The position numbers were made by a program, and so were the translations under genes. From Bacteroidota bacterium (GTDB lineage: Bacteria > Bacteroidota > Bacteroidia > Chitinophagales > Chitinophagaceae), in NCBI GenBank assembly GCA_018267955.1, contig JAFDXL010000008.1, positions 62,001 through 126,000 on the forward strand: a stretch of DNA of 64,000 nucleotides, read 5' to 3'. Below, piece by piece: positions 35,997 to 45,233 of this stretch (position 1 is its first letter; every line of letters starts with the position of its first letter). A model generated the notes under the pieces. The model was not told the origin of the DNA, did not search any database, and saw only the letters and a list, made by a program, of their open reading frames with translations.

Positions 35997-37418
35997 GTGA
36001 AAAATACCTTTTTCGGCAAATTGCTATCCTCCGGTCTTCAGGCTATTGCTGTGCAGGTTCTAGGTGGTGTTTTCTTTTTGGTAATAGCTGCCTACTTGTC
36101 AAAAGAGGAGATGGGCTTTATTAACTGGGCCAATGCCGTATCGGTAGTACTTACTATGATATTAAGCTTTGGCATGGACCAGGTGGTTGTACGGAGAATT
36201 GCAGCATCTGAGAGCTCCGACTGGGCAGCTGCTGCGTATTTATTTCATTCATTTTTAGGCTCTTGTGTCACATTTGTAATATTATTTGCATTTAAAAGCC
36301 TCTCTAATGATCATAATTATAAGATCGAGATATTGCCTTGGCTTTTTGCAGCACAGGCCCTGCTATTTTCTGCAGGCCCGTTGAAACAGCTATTAAATGC
36401 CAAACAAAAGTTTGCACCTTATGGTATCATTGCTATTATTAGTAATATAATAAAGTTGCTCGCTATTTACCTGTTTATCAGGGCTAATTCATTATCAATA
36501 CAGGCTGTTTTAGGAATTCTGATTGGATGTGCTGCGTTTGAGTTTGCAAGTGTGCTTTTTTATGTGATTGCAAAAGGGTATTTCACATTCTACTTTAAGA
36601 AAGTAGCCTATTTTAAGTTGTTAAAAGAAGCCTTTCCGCAATATATAGCCATACTATTTGATTCCTGTCTTGCGTATGCCGATAGGATACTGCTGCTTTT
36701 GTTAAGTACCGCAATTGCATCGGGCGACTACGGATTTGCATACAGGGCATACGAAATAGCAAAATTACCTGTAGTGATTATCAGTCCGATCATCCTGGCA
36801 AGATTTGCCAAAATTTTTATCGGCAACTCTAAATTATCAGATGAGGGAAAAAAGCAAGTGCAAGGTTTGTTTACTGTAGAAATGTTCTTTGCATGCGGCA
36901 TTCCTTTACTTTTAAATCTGCTATGGAGTCCTTTGCTAGACTATTTTTATCACGGTAAATATGGAAGCGCCAACTCTTCAGAGTTTATGATTTTGTCATT
37001 ATGTTTACCATTCCAGTTTTATATCAATATACTTTGGACACTGGGCTTCGCAGCAAAACGATATAAAGAGACTACCCGCATCATTGCTACAACTGCTGTA
37101 ATAAATGTCGTGCTGAATTTGATCTTTATACCCCTGTATGGTGGTAATGGAGCCGCAGTAGCTTTCTTGCTGACATCGATCATACAATTACTGATGTACT
37201 ATCATAATGTGAAAAAGCACATCATGGAATTCACCTCCAAAGCATTTGTAGTATTTTTTGCTATCAGTATTGCAGCGTATTTTGTGGCAATAGCCGTTAC
37301 CAACGTGCTGCTGCTTCAGTTGTTGATAGCTATAGTCATATACCTTGCGGTTAGTTTATTATCAAAACAGTTGCAAAGAAAACATTTGGATATTTTATTC
37401 TCTTTTCTAAAAAAATAG
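35997..37418 (+). CDS. Oligosaccharide flippase (Wzx-like, MOP superfamily)
   Basis: This 473-residue membrane protein has about 12-14 helices and would flip lipid-linked repeat units across the inner membrane. The N-terminal pattern (LQAIAVQVLGGVFFLVIAAYLSKEEMGFINWANAVSVVL) and later KQLLNAKQKFAPYGIIAI are typical of polysaccharide_synt family flippases. The start is GTG at 35997. It is the first gene of a plus-strand run of five polysaccharide genes. Confidence 0.88.
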   Translation: MKNTFFGKLLSSGLQAIAVQVLGGVFFLVIAAYLSKEEMGFINWANAVSVVLTMILSFGMDQVVVRRIAASESSDWAAAAYLFHSFLGSCVTFVILFAFKSLSNDHNYKIEILPWLFAAQALLFSAGPLKQLLNAKQKFAPYGIIAIISNIIKLLAIYLFIRANSLSIQAVLGILIGCAAFEFASVLFYVIAKGYFTFYFKKVAYFKLLKEAFPQYIAILFDSCLAYADRILLLLLSTAIASGDYGFAYRAYEIAKLPVVIISPIILARFAKIFIGNSKLSDEGKKQVQGLFTVEMFFACGIPLLLNLLWSPLLDYFYHGKYGSANSSEFMILSLCLPFQFYINILWTLGFAAKRYKETTRIIATTAVINVVLNLIFIPLYGGNGAAVAFLLTSIIQLLMYYHNVKKHIMEFTSKAFVVFFAISIAAYFVAIAVTNVLLLQLLIAIVIYLAVSLLSKQLQRKHLDILFSFLKK

Positions 37419-37419
37419 A

Positions 37420-39030
37420 ATGTCAGCTGGAGCAAAAAAAAATATCATTTCAGAGGCTGACTGGGCTTTTTTTATATATCTGACGGGTATTACCCATGTG
37501 AAATTGTACGTGAAACTCGCTGCGTTGGTATTTTATATAGCTTATGTTATCTATAATAAATATGCAACGGGGAAACTACAAGGATTCAGCAAGTTTTATT
37601 TCCTGATGCCAGTGTTAGGAACGATATCCGCTTTTGTTAACGGTTCATTTCAGGCAGACGGTTACTGGTTTAGTTATGTCAATAGTGTTTTGGAATGGTT
37701 GCTTGCTGGTGTGGGATCGTACCTGCTGTTTATAGCTATTATAAATATTCCCAGAAGCAAGCTTATAGCATCTGTCAAACTGTTTTTTTTGCTGAACGCA
37801 TTAGTGAGTTTTGGAGAACTGGCCGTTATGATGGTGCAATCAGGACAACTGGTACCTTATTGGTATTGGGAACCCACTGAGTACTTCGGCGGATCGACAG
37901 GCGACCATGTGAAGGGAATACTTAATAATATCTCCATAACCAATGCAATGGTCAATGCCATTGGGGTAGTTTTCTTTGTATATATAAACGAAATAAAATG
38001 GGCATCATTATGTGTATTAATACTGCTGCTTTGTACCAGTAATGTTACACTCATTTTACTGATAGTATTGCTGGCCTTAATGATCCTCCTGGTAAGGTCT
38101 GGAATTATCAGGAAAAATATTCTGATTACCTTGTTAATCATCGGGCTGGTTTACCCTTTTTTGAGTCTGAATAATATTAAGTACGTAGCCCGGGTATATG
38201 ATGTAGAACTGGAGAAAAAAGAAGAGGCTAAAAAAGAGCAATTTGAGACCCAGCAAAAACAAAAAGTAAATGTCAGCGGCCGGGTGATAGATTATCTCAA
38301 TTATAATAACAACGCCAACAAGGCTCTGTATCAATCAGAAGCGTATAAGTACCGCTTACCATTAAATGATACAATTTTACTAAGCTATAAAGATGAGCTT
38401 AAATACATTGGTGCATTTGGCAGCGTAGAATCCCGCAGCAACAGCAACATGCACATGGAACCAGATTCGCTAAAAAAGCTGATTACAAGGTGGTATGGAT
38501 TGCCATATGAACGAACACCATTATCAAAGGATGCAGGATTGGTAAAGATATTTACGATGAAACAAACCCTGTATTACCTGGCACAGAGCAAAAAACATTT
38601 AATTTTTGGCGCAGGGATGGGAAATTTTTCTTCAAAGCAAGCTATCAAGAGCACCGGCCTGGGATTACAGGGAAGTTATCCGCAAAAATATATTTATGTG
38701 AGCCCTGATTTTTTGCGTTATCATTTATATAGTTTGTTGTACGTTTTTTCTATGCCCATATCTGAGCATTCGGTTATTAATATGCCCGATACTGTATATA
38801 ACCAGATAGGCGGTGAATACGGTTTGATGGGTATTGCAGCGTTTTTGCTTTTTTATGTGGGGTATATGATACGCAATTTTAAAAAAATGCATGTTGGCAG
38901 GTATATCGCTTTTATGGCTATGCTGTTTTTCGGGTTTGAATATTGGTTTGAGATGCTATCATTGACAATTTTTGTAGAACTCATCATTATGTTAGATATT
39001 TTTGGCTTTGAAGATGGAAGAACAGCATAA
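37420..39030 (+). CDS. Putative polysaccharide polymerase (Wzy-like) with unusual central insertion
   Basis: This 536-residue membrane protein has about eight helices before residue 250 and three to four after residue 450. Between them lies a long hydrophilic segment (about 253-430), beginning with a Lys/Glu-rich stretch (ELEKKEEAKKEQFETQQK). It contains LIFGAGMGNFSS, which resembles the GxGxGN loop of O-antigen polymerases. I assign polymerase on topology and context, as sequence similarity is weak. It starts one base after the flippase stop and overlaps the next glycosyltransferase by 17 bases. Confidence 0.62.
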   Translation: MSAGAKKNIISEADWAFFIYLTGITHVKLYVKLAALVFYIAYVIYNKYATGKLQGFSKFYFLMPVLGTISAFVNGSFQADGYWFSYVNSVLEWLLAGVGSYLLFIAIINIPRSKLIASVKLFFLLNALVSFGELAVMMVQSGQLVPYWYWEPTEYFGGSTGDHVKGILNNISITNAMVNAIGVVFFVYINEIKWASLCVLILLLCTSNVTLILLIVLLALMILLVRSGIIRKNILITLLIIGLVYPFLSLNNIKYVARVYDVELEKKEEAKKEQFETQQKQKVNVSGRVIDYLNYNNNANKALYQSEAYKYRLPLNDTILLSYKDELKYIGAFGSVESRSNSNMHMEPDSLKKLITRWYGLPYERTPLSKDAGLVKIFTMKQTLYYLAQSKKHLIFGAGMGNFSSKQAIKSTGLGLQGSYPQKYIYVSPDFLRYHLYSLLYVFSMPISEHSVINMPDTVYNQIGGEYGLMGIAAFLLFYVGYMIRNFKKMHVGRYIAFMAMLFFGFEYWFEMLSLTIFVELIIMLDIFGFEDGRTA

Positions 39031-39976
39031 CCCAAGCGTAACGGTATTGATGCCCGCATACAATGCCGGCCCATATATTGCAGAAGCTATAGACAGTGTT
39101 TTGCAGCAAACGTTCACTGATTTTGAGTTTATTATTATAAACGACGGATCAACAGATAATACTGCAGAAATACTTAAACAGTATAACGACCCAAGGATCG
39201 TTATCATAAGTCAGCAAAACAGAGGGCTTATTGATACGTTGAATGATGGTATAAAAATGTCGCGAGGCGAATATATCGCCCGGATGGATGCGGATGATAT
39301 GTGCTTGCCTGAAAGACTAGAGGTGCAGTATAATTTTCTTATAACCCATCCTGACTATGATATGGTTGGTTGCGAATCTGACGTGGTAGATAAGGACGGT
39401 AACTTTTTAACGCATCTGGTGCCTGTTGGACATAGTCATGAAGAAATAGCGGAGCAAATTGACAGGAAGTGTCCTTTTATACATCCTTGCGTTATGCTCA
39501 AAAAAGATATGGCTATAAAAGCAGGGCTGTATCCAAAGAATGCATTGACATTTGAAGATCATTTGCTTTGGAAAAAAATGTTATCCATTGGCAAGGTCTG
39601 CAATTTAAAGCAAGTGCTATTCAAAGTACGATTTAACCCCGAATCTGTAACAATAGACGAAAAATGGCGTGGGCCGGAATTTATAGAAATAAGAAGGCGC
39701 TCTGTACATAATGGTTATGTTTCTGAAGAAGATGCGGCTGCGCTAAAAAAGTTGATAGCCAATCAGAACTTCAGCAGTTACAAGCAGGCATCTTATTATG
39801 CCATGGTAGGTAAGAAATATTTATGGAATAAACCCGATGGACGTAAGGCCAGGCAGCACTTCGGGCAGGCAATAAAACATTATCCTAAGAATGTAGCGTC
39901 GTACCTGCTTTATATGTTTTCCTTCGTTCCGGGAGGGCTTAGAGTACGTCTTTATAAAAGTTTCAAAAAGCGGTAG
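39014..39976 (+). CDS. Family 2 glycosyltransferase
   Basis: This 320-residue GT-A fold cytosolic enzyme transfers a sugar from a nucleotide donor. It has the N-terminal VTVLMPAYNAGPYIAEAIDS, INDGSTDNT and the metal-binding MDADDM (DxD) motif, plus EDHLLWKKM near the acceptor site. The ATG at 39014 is preferred over a TTG at 39002. It overlaps the preceding gene by 17 bases and leaves 3 bases to the next one. Confidence 0.93.
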   Translation: MEEQHNPSVTVLMPAYNAGPYIAEAIDSVLQQTFTDFEFIIINDGSTDNTAEILKQYNDPRIVIISQQNRGLIDTLNDGIKMSRGEYIARMDADDMCLPERLEVQYNFLITHPDYDMVGCESDVVDKDGNFLTHLVPVGHSHEEIAEQIDRKCPFIHPCVMLKKDMAIKAGLYPKNALTFEDHLLWKKMLSIGKVCNLKQVLFKVRFNPESVTIDEKWRGPEFIEIRRRSVHNGYVSEEDAAALKKLIANQNFSSYKQASYYAMVGKKYLWNKPDGRKARQHFGQAIKHYPKNVASYLLYMFSFVPGGLRVRLYKSFKKR

Positions 39977-39979
39977 CTA

Positions 39980-41065
39980 ATGATAAAAGTTGCTTTTATT
40001 TCGCGTGCTACATTATATACATCTCCTGGTGGAGATACCAAGCAATTGGAGGAAACAGCACGTGAATTGCGAAACCTGGGAGTGCAGGTAGATGTGTTTC
40101 TCAGCAATGCTGTAATTGAATATGCGAAATATGATTTGCTACATTTTTTCAACATCATACGCCCGGCAGATGTCATATGTCATGTACGGAAATCGCGCAA
40201 GCCTTATGTAGTGTCAACCATTTTTGTAGAATATGGCAATGTTAAAGAAGAGGGCAGAACAGGTATTGTGGGGACGATAAAGAAAATGTTACCTGAAAGT
40301 ACATTTGAATATATCAAGACCATAGCAAGAGCAGTTAAGAATGGTGAGAAGATAATGAGCAAGGAGTATATATTATGGGGGCAAGCCCGCTCTATAAAAT
40401 ATGTAGCAAGCCATGCTAAAATGTTGCTGCCAAATTCAGAAAGTGAGTATAAGAGGTTTATCTCAAAATATAAAGTAGCCACTCCTTACCATGTAGTGCC
40501 CAATGGTATAGAAGAGCGGATGCTGAACAAACAGTTTCCTGAATCAACTAAATATAAAAACGCCATTATAAGCATGGGGCGTATTGAAAGCCGGAAAAAC
40601 CAGCTAAACCTGATAAGGGCACTAAACAATACTCAATACCAGGTGTACATACATGGCAAGCCATCGCCTAATAACATGGCTTATTATGAACAGTGTAAAC
40701 TAGAGGCCGCCGCCAACATATATATAGAAGGCCACCTTGGGGAAGAACAGCTTTATACTGCCTACGCTAATGCGCGTGTGCATGTACTGCCGAGCTATTT
40801 TGAAACAACCGGCTTATCCTCTTTAGAGGCCGCTGTTATGGGATGCAATATTGTGGTAACCGATAGGGGAGATACAAAAGATTATTTTGGGACTGATGCC
40901 TGGTATTGCGAGCCTGAGGATCCTGCGTCTATTAAGAGGGCTATCGATGATGCCTATAACGCACCCTATAATGACAAGTTCAAAGAAAGAATATTGGCCA
41001 ACTATACCTGGAGGCGGGCAGCAGAAGAAACTTTGACTGCGTATAAGCAGGTTTTAAAACTTTAA
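39980..41065 (+). CDS. Family 4 glycosyltransferase
   Basis: This 361-residue GT-B fold enzyme has an N-terminal acceptor domain (RATLYTSPGGDTKQLEETARELR) and a C-terminal donor domain. ISMGRIESRKNQLNLIRAL and LPSYFETTGLSSLEAAVMGC contain the usual ExxxxxxxE-like pair of the GT4 family. It lies inside the polysaccharide operon, 3 bases after a GT2 gene. Donor and linkage unknown. Confidence 0.9.
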   Translation: MIKVAFISRATLYTSPGGDTKQLEETARELRNLGVQVDVFLSNAVIEYAKYDLLHFFNIIRPADVICHVRKSRKPYVVSTIFVEYGNVKEEGRTGIVGTIKKMLPESTFEYIKTIARAVKNGEKIMSKEYILWGQARSIKYVASHAKMLLPNSESEYKRFISKYKVATPYHVVPNGIEERMLNKQFPESTKYKNAIISMGRIESRKNQLNLIRALNNTQYQVYIHGKPSPNNMAYYEQCKLEAAANIYIEGHLGEEQLYTAYANARVHVLPSYFETTGLSSLEAAVMGCNIVVTDRGDTKDYFGTDAWYCEPEDPASIKRAIDDAYNAPYNDKFKERILANYTWRRAAEETLTAYKQVLKL

Positions 41066-41083
41066 TGTTCTTTTGCAATCGGA

Positions 41084-42187
41084 ATGAAGAGATCACTAAA
41101 GATAGGCATATTGGGTACCAGGGGCATCCCTAACAGATATGGTGGATTTGAACAATGTGCCGAATACCTGGCATTGGGCCTAACACAGCGTGGGCATGAA
41201 GTATGGGTATATAATTCTCATACGCATGAATACCAGGATAAAAAGTGGAATGGTGTACATATTGTACACTGCAAAGACCCGGAAGATAAGATGGGTACAG
41301 CAGGGCAATTCCTTTATGACCTTAACTGCATCAACGATGCACGTGGTAGAGACTTTGACGTATTGTTACAGCTGGGATACACAAGCAATAGCATCTGGTA
41401 TTGGCGCTGGCCAAAGCATTGCAGCAACATTGTAAATATGGATGGGCTGGAATGGAAGCGAACCAAATACAGCAGTAAAGTGCAGTGGTTTTTGAAACAT
41501 GCAGAAAAGTGGGCGGCAATACATGCCGATGCTTTAGTTGCAGATTCGGTAGGCATACAACAGTACCTGAAAGAGAAGTACAATAAGGATTCCTGTTTTA
41601 TAGCATACGGATCAGATGTTTTTGAAACACCAGATGCCGGGGTTATCGATAAATATAATGTTGCTCCTAATGATTATTATATGCTCATGGCTAGGATGGA
41701 GCCGGAGAATAACATTGAGATGATCATTAAAGGGTATTTACAGAGCGGAGATAATAAGCCTTTGCTGGTAGTGGGCAAAACAGAGAATGCTTTTGGTACT
41801 TACCTTGTGGATACGTACGGCAATATGCCGGGCGTCCGTTTTACTGGCGGAATATATAATATTGAAGCGGTAAATAACCTGCGTTATTTTTCGCAATTGT
41901 ATTTTCATGGGCATACAGTAGGTGGAACCAATCCATCATTGCTGGAGGCTATGGGCAGCAGTGCGTTGATAGCCGCACACGATAATGTTTTTAACAAGGC
42001 AGTGCTGGGCGATGATGCTTTCTATTTTAGTAGCGAGCAAGATATTGCAGGGATCATTAAAAACGTTCGGGCTAAAGAAGACTACCGACAATACCTGGAC
42101 AATAACCTAAAAAAAATACGCGACCAATATAGCTGGCCGCGTATTGTAGATGAGTATGAATCTCTGATGCTTAGCTGCGTTAAATAG
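41084..42187 (+). CDS. DUF1972-type GT4 glycosyltransferase (rhamnosyltransferase-like)
   Basis: This 367-residue GT-B enzyme has an N-terminal DUF1972 domain: IGILGTRGIPNRYGGFEQCAEYLA is the strong signature, with VNMDGLEWKRTKYS further on. In the C-terminal donor half, GGTNPSLLEAMGSSALIAAHDN fits GT4. Several DUF1972 enzymes in polysaccharide loci are rhamnosyltransferases, but the donor here is open. It is the last gene of the operon. Its stop abuts the convergent enoyl-CoA hydratase stop with no base between, leaving no room for a terminator. Confidence 0.9.
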   Translation: MKRSLKIGILGTRGIPNRYGGFEQCAEYLALGLTQRGHEVWVYNSHTHEYQDKKWNGVHIVHCKDPEDKMGTAGQFLYDLNCINDARGRDFDVLLQLGYTSNSIWYWRWPKHCSNIVNMDGLEWKRTKYSSKVQWFLKHAEKWAAIHADALVADSVGIQQYLKEKYNKDSCFIAYGSDVFETPDAGVIDKYNVAPNDYYMLMARMEPENNIEMIIKGYLQSGDNKPLLVVGKTENAFGTYLVDTYGNMPGVRFTGGIYNIEAVNNLRYFSQLYFHGHTVGGTNPSLLEAMGSSALIAAHDNVFNKAVLGDDAFYFSSEQDIAGIIKNVRAKEDYRQYLDNNLKKIRDQYSWPRIVDEYESLMLSCVK

Positions 42188-42961
42188 TTATTTGGCAGTT
42201 TTTGCTTTAAACTTATTAATAGCGTTGCGAGTGAAATCACTTAACACCAGGCGCCCGCTGATAGCTGCTCTTTCTGAAAGAAGCGTGTCCCAATGCTCGG
42301 TGCCATGCCAGAATATTTTTTTCAATTGAGCCATTGCTTCGGGGCTGCTATGTGCCAGCTTATCTGCAAGGCTGATAATGGCATCGTCCATCTCTTGCAC
42401 ATTGCTATGGATCTCTGCATATAATCCATGTTTTTTAGCCCATTCTGCAGAGCGCCATTCTGTAGCATCTACAGCTAATTGTGAGAAACAGGATAAGCCC
42501 AGTTTACGTTCCACGGCAGGGCCTACAACAAAGGGGCCAATGCCTACAGCAAGTTCGCTCAGTTTGATAGAGGCATCTTCGGTAGCAATAGCGTAATCTA
42601 CTGCGGATGCAAGGCCTACGCCACCACCTACAGCTTTACCATGTATGCGGCCAATAATCAGTTTATGGCATTTGCGCATAGCATTGATCACCTTGGCAAA
42701 TCCACTAAAGAATTCTTTTCCCTGTGCTTCATTGGTAATGGCCACCAGCTCATCAAAAGACGCACCTGCGCAAAAAGCCTTTTCGCCGGCACTACGGAGG
42801 ATGATGACTTTTACATGCTGGTCGATACCAATATCATTGATGGTTTTTGCAAGGTCGTTCAATATAGCTGCGGGTAATGAGTTGCTTTGCGGATGGAAAA
42901 ACTCAATGGTTGCAATTCCATGATCTATTTCGCTACGGACGTAGCCTTCTGCGTGTTGCAT
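42188..42961 (-). CDS. Enoyl-CoA hydratase/isomerase family protein
   Basis: This 257-residue crotonase-fold enzyme shows GEKAFCAGASFDEL (first oxyanion-hole strand) and GKAVGGGVGLASAVDYAIATEDA (second). The usual catalytic Glu positions are partly replaced, so hydratase or isomerase activity is uncertain. Its nearest same-strand neighbour is paaZ, so a role in phenylacetate breakdown (PaaF or PaaG step) is plausible. A terminator and a -7 element separate the two, so it has its own promoter. Confidence 0.85.
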   Translation of the reverse strand: MQHAEGYVRSEIDHGIATIEFFHPQSNSLPAAILNDLAKTINDIGIDQHVKVIILRSAGEKAFCAGASFDELVAITNEAQGKEFFSGFAKVINAMRKCHKLIIGRIHGKAVGGGVGLASAVDYAIATEDASIKLSELAVGIGPFVVGPAVERKLGLSCFSQLAVDATEWRSAEWAKKHGLYAEIHSNVQEMDDAIISLADKLAHSSPEAMAQLKKIFWHGTEHWDTLLSERAAISGRLVLSDFTRNAINKFKAKTAK

Positions 42962-42979
42962 ATAGTGTGTTTGATGTTA

Positions 42980-42987
42980 CAAAGATA
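42980..42987 (-). promoter_or_regulatory. -7 element of the enoyl-CoA hydratase gene
   Basis: On the minus strand TATCTTTG matches TAnnTTTG, 18 bases before the ATG and directly after the paaZ terminator hairpin. Confidence 0.5.
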
Positions 42988-42988
42988 A

Positions 42989-43016
42989 TATCCTATCCCT
43001 CAAAAGGGATAGGATA
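42989..43016 (-). terminator. Intrinsic terminator after paaZ
   Basis: A 12-bp perfect stem TATCCTATCCCT/AGGGATAGGATA with a 4-base loop lies 26 bases past the paaZ stop. The minus strand continues TTATCTTTG, a weak U tract. Confidence 0.78.
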
Positions 43017-43042
43017 AGCGTATTTAGTTTCTTATAAGTCTG

Positions 43043-45097
43043 TTAATCCTGGTTACGCTTTTTTACCATAGTGAGAATGGTAGCTATAGCCACGGTTTCG
43101 CCGGTTTCATCATACACGTCTACCAGCCACTTAACGATGCCTTTCGCTATATCATCTTCCGTGCGTTTTTCCTGGTCTGCCTTTTCCTTGACAGTAAGTT
43201 TTACACCAATGGTCATGCCGGGATATACCGGCTTGGTGAAACGAGCTTCGTCAATGCCATAGTTAAGCAATACAGGCCCCTTCTTAGCATCCACAAATAA
43301 TCCTGCTGCTTTGGAAAGGACGAAGTATCCATGGGCTACGCGGCCGGTGAATATGGTGCCTTCTAACGAAGTGGCATCCATGTGCGCGTAGAAGTTGTCG
43401 CCGCTAACGTTGGCAAAGTTAGTGATGTCTGCCTCTGTCACGGTGTGCTTAGCAGTTATAAGTGTATCTCCTATCCTCAGATCTTCGAAATGCTGGCGGA
43501 AAGGATGTATTTCGGTTTCGTTTTGTTTGCCGCCCTGCTGGTAAACATCTGTAATGCGTGTGATCGTAGTAGGAGAGCCTTGTATAGCCGTACGGTGCAG
43601 GTAATGTAATACACCGCGTTTGCCGCCCATTTCTTCTCCGCCACCTGCACGTCCGGGCCCGCCGTGTACCAGCAAAGGCATTGGCGAACCGTGGCCTGTG
43701 CTTTCTTTTGCACAGTCAGCATTCAACACCAGGATGCGGCCATGCATACTTGCTGTGCCGAGCACAAATTCTTTAGCAACATCGTCGTCAGCAGTTACAA
43801 CAGAGCATACCAGCGAACCCTTACCCATTCTTGCCAATGCTATAGCATCGTCTATTGTATCATAGGGCATGATCGTTGATACAGGTCCAAAGGCCTCGAT
43901 ATTATGAACATCTGTATTTTTGAATGGATCTGTATTTAGAAACACGATTGGTGACATGAATGCTCCTTTATTCTTATCTGCACCTACCACATCAAAATTA
44001 TCCAGGTCGCCTATCACTATTTTTTGTGATTTAGCAAGCTGTTCTACTTTTTCGCGGACCTCTGTACGCTGAGAGTTACCAGCCAGTGGACCCATGCGCA
44101 CGCCATCTACAGAAGGATCACCCAGCGTTGTACTTTTCAAGCGTTTGCCTAATGCTATTTGTACATCTTCTACCATATTCGCAGGCACAATGACACGACG
44201 GATAGCCGTACATTTTTGCCCTGCTTTGGTAGTGATCTCCCTGGCCACTTCTTTTATAAAAATGTCGAATTCAGGCATGTCAGTTTTCACATCAGCGCCA
44301 AGGACACATGCATTTAATGAGTCGGCCTCGAGGTTGAAGGGAACAGCCTCTGAAACCACACGTGGGTGTGATTTAAGCTTGCGGCCTGTTTCTGCACTAC
44401 CTGTAAATGTAACTACGTCCTCTGTTTGTATATAGTCCATAATGCCACGGGCACTACCGCATATTAATTGCAGGGAGCCTTCTGGCAGGATGTTTGATTT
44501 AATGATCTCTTCAAATACGGCTTCTGTAAGGAAAGATGTGAGCGTAGCAGGTTTCACTATTGCCGGTACACCTGCAAGAAGATTTACTGCTATCTTTTCG
44601 AGCATACCCCAAACGGGGAAGTTAAATGCATTAATATGTATGGCCACACCTTCGCGGGGAACCATAATATGATGGCCTATAAAAGTGCCATTTTTAGAAA
44701 GCTTTGCGGCTTCACCATCTACATAGAAGCGCTCATCAGGAAACTGGCGGCGGAGGCTTGCATTTGCAAACAGGTTGCCAATACCTCCCTCAATATCTAC
44801 CCAGCTATCTACGCGCGTAGCACCGGTATAAGTACTGATCTGATAGAAATATTCTTTCTTTTCGAGCAGGTGCATTGCCAATGCCTTGAGCATACGGCCA
44901 CGCTGATGAAAAGTTAGCTTACGTAGTGCAGGGCCACCCACTTTACGCGCGTAGTCCATCATGGCACCAAAATCAAGCCCTTCGCTGCTTGCGGTGAATA
45001 TAACATCACCTGTCACTGCATTATATAGTGCATCCCCTTCTGATTTTGAAGTTACCCATTTACCCTCGGCGTAGTTTTTTAATTGTGTTACTGGCAT
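43043..45097 (-). CDS. paaZ: Bifunctional oxepin-CoA hydrolase/3-oxo-5,6-dehydrosuberyl-CoA semialdehyde dehydrogenase
   Basis: This fusion enzyme opens the oxepin-CoA ring and oxidises the resulting aldehyde in aerobic phenylacetate degradation. The N-terminal aldehyde dehydrogenase domain (residues 1-520) has Glu257 and the catalytic Cys296 in KAGQKCTAIRRV. The C-terminal MaoC hot-dog hydratase domain (about 535-684) has FANVSGDNFYAHMDA with the hydratase Asp and His. Length 684 is typical. A -7 element TAAATTTG lies at 45121-45128. The paaABCDE oxygenase genes are not in this window. Confidence 0.95.
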   Translation of the reverse strand: MPVTQLKNYAEGKWVTSKSEGDALYNAVTGDVIFTASSEGLDFGAMMDYARKVGGPALRKLTFHQRGRMLKALAMHLLEKKEYFYQISTYTGATRVDSWVDIEGGIGNLFANASLRRQFPDERFYVDGEAAKLSKNGTFIGHHIMVPREGVAIHINAFNFPVWGMLEKIAVNLLAGVPAIVKPATLTSFLTEAVFEEIIKSNILPEGSLQLICGSARGIMDYIQTEDVVTFTGSAETGRKLKSHPRVVSEAVPFNLEADSLNACVLGADVKTDMPEFDIFIKEVAREITTKAGQKCTAIRRVIVPANMVEDVQIALGKRLKSTTLGDPSVDGVRMGPLAGNSQRTEVREKVEQLAKSQKIVIGDLDNFDVVGADKNKGAFMSPIVFLNTDPFKNTDVHNIEAFGPVSTIMPYDTIDDAIALARMGKGSLVCSVVTADDDVAKEFVLGTASMHGRILVLNADCAKESTGHGSPMPLLVHGGPGRAGGGEEMGGKRGVLHYLHRTAIQGSPTTITRITDVYQQGGKQNETEIHPFRQHFEDLRIGDTLITAKHTVTEADITNFANVSGDNFYAHMDATSLEGTIFTGRVAHGYFVLSKAAGLFVDAKKGPVLLNYGIDEARFTKPVYPGMTIGVKLTVKEKADQEKRTEDDIAKGIVKWLVDVYDETGETVAIATILTMVKKRNQD

Positions 45098-45120
45098 GTG
45101 AAATGCTGTTTTTAGAGATG

Positions 45121-45128
45121 CAAATTTA
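45121..45128 (-). promoter_or_regulatory. -7 element of paaZ
   Basis: On the minus strand TAAATTTG matches TAnnTTTG, 23 bases before the ATG. No clear -33 element was seen. Confidence 0.5.
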
Positions 45129-45180
45129 GAGGATTTGACGTTAATTATTTTGTAATGGCTTTGTCACCAATGTTCTGAAA

Positions 45181-45217
45181 AACAAAAGAGGCCGCTTGAA
45201 AGCTGGCCTCTTTTGTT
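45181..45217 (-). terminator. Intrinsic terminator after the M43-like protein gene
   Basis: A 13-bp perfect stem AACAAAAGAGGCC/GGCCTCTTTTGTT encloses an 11-base loop that can itself pair (GCTT/AAGC). It lies 17 bases past the stop at 45234 on the minus strand. Confidence 0.87.
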
Positions 45218-45233
45218 TTGATGTTATAGTCAA

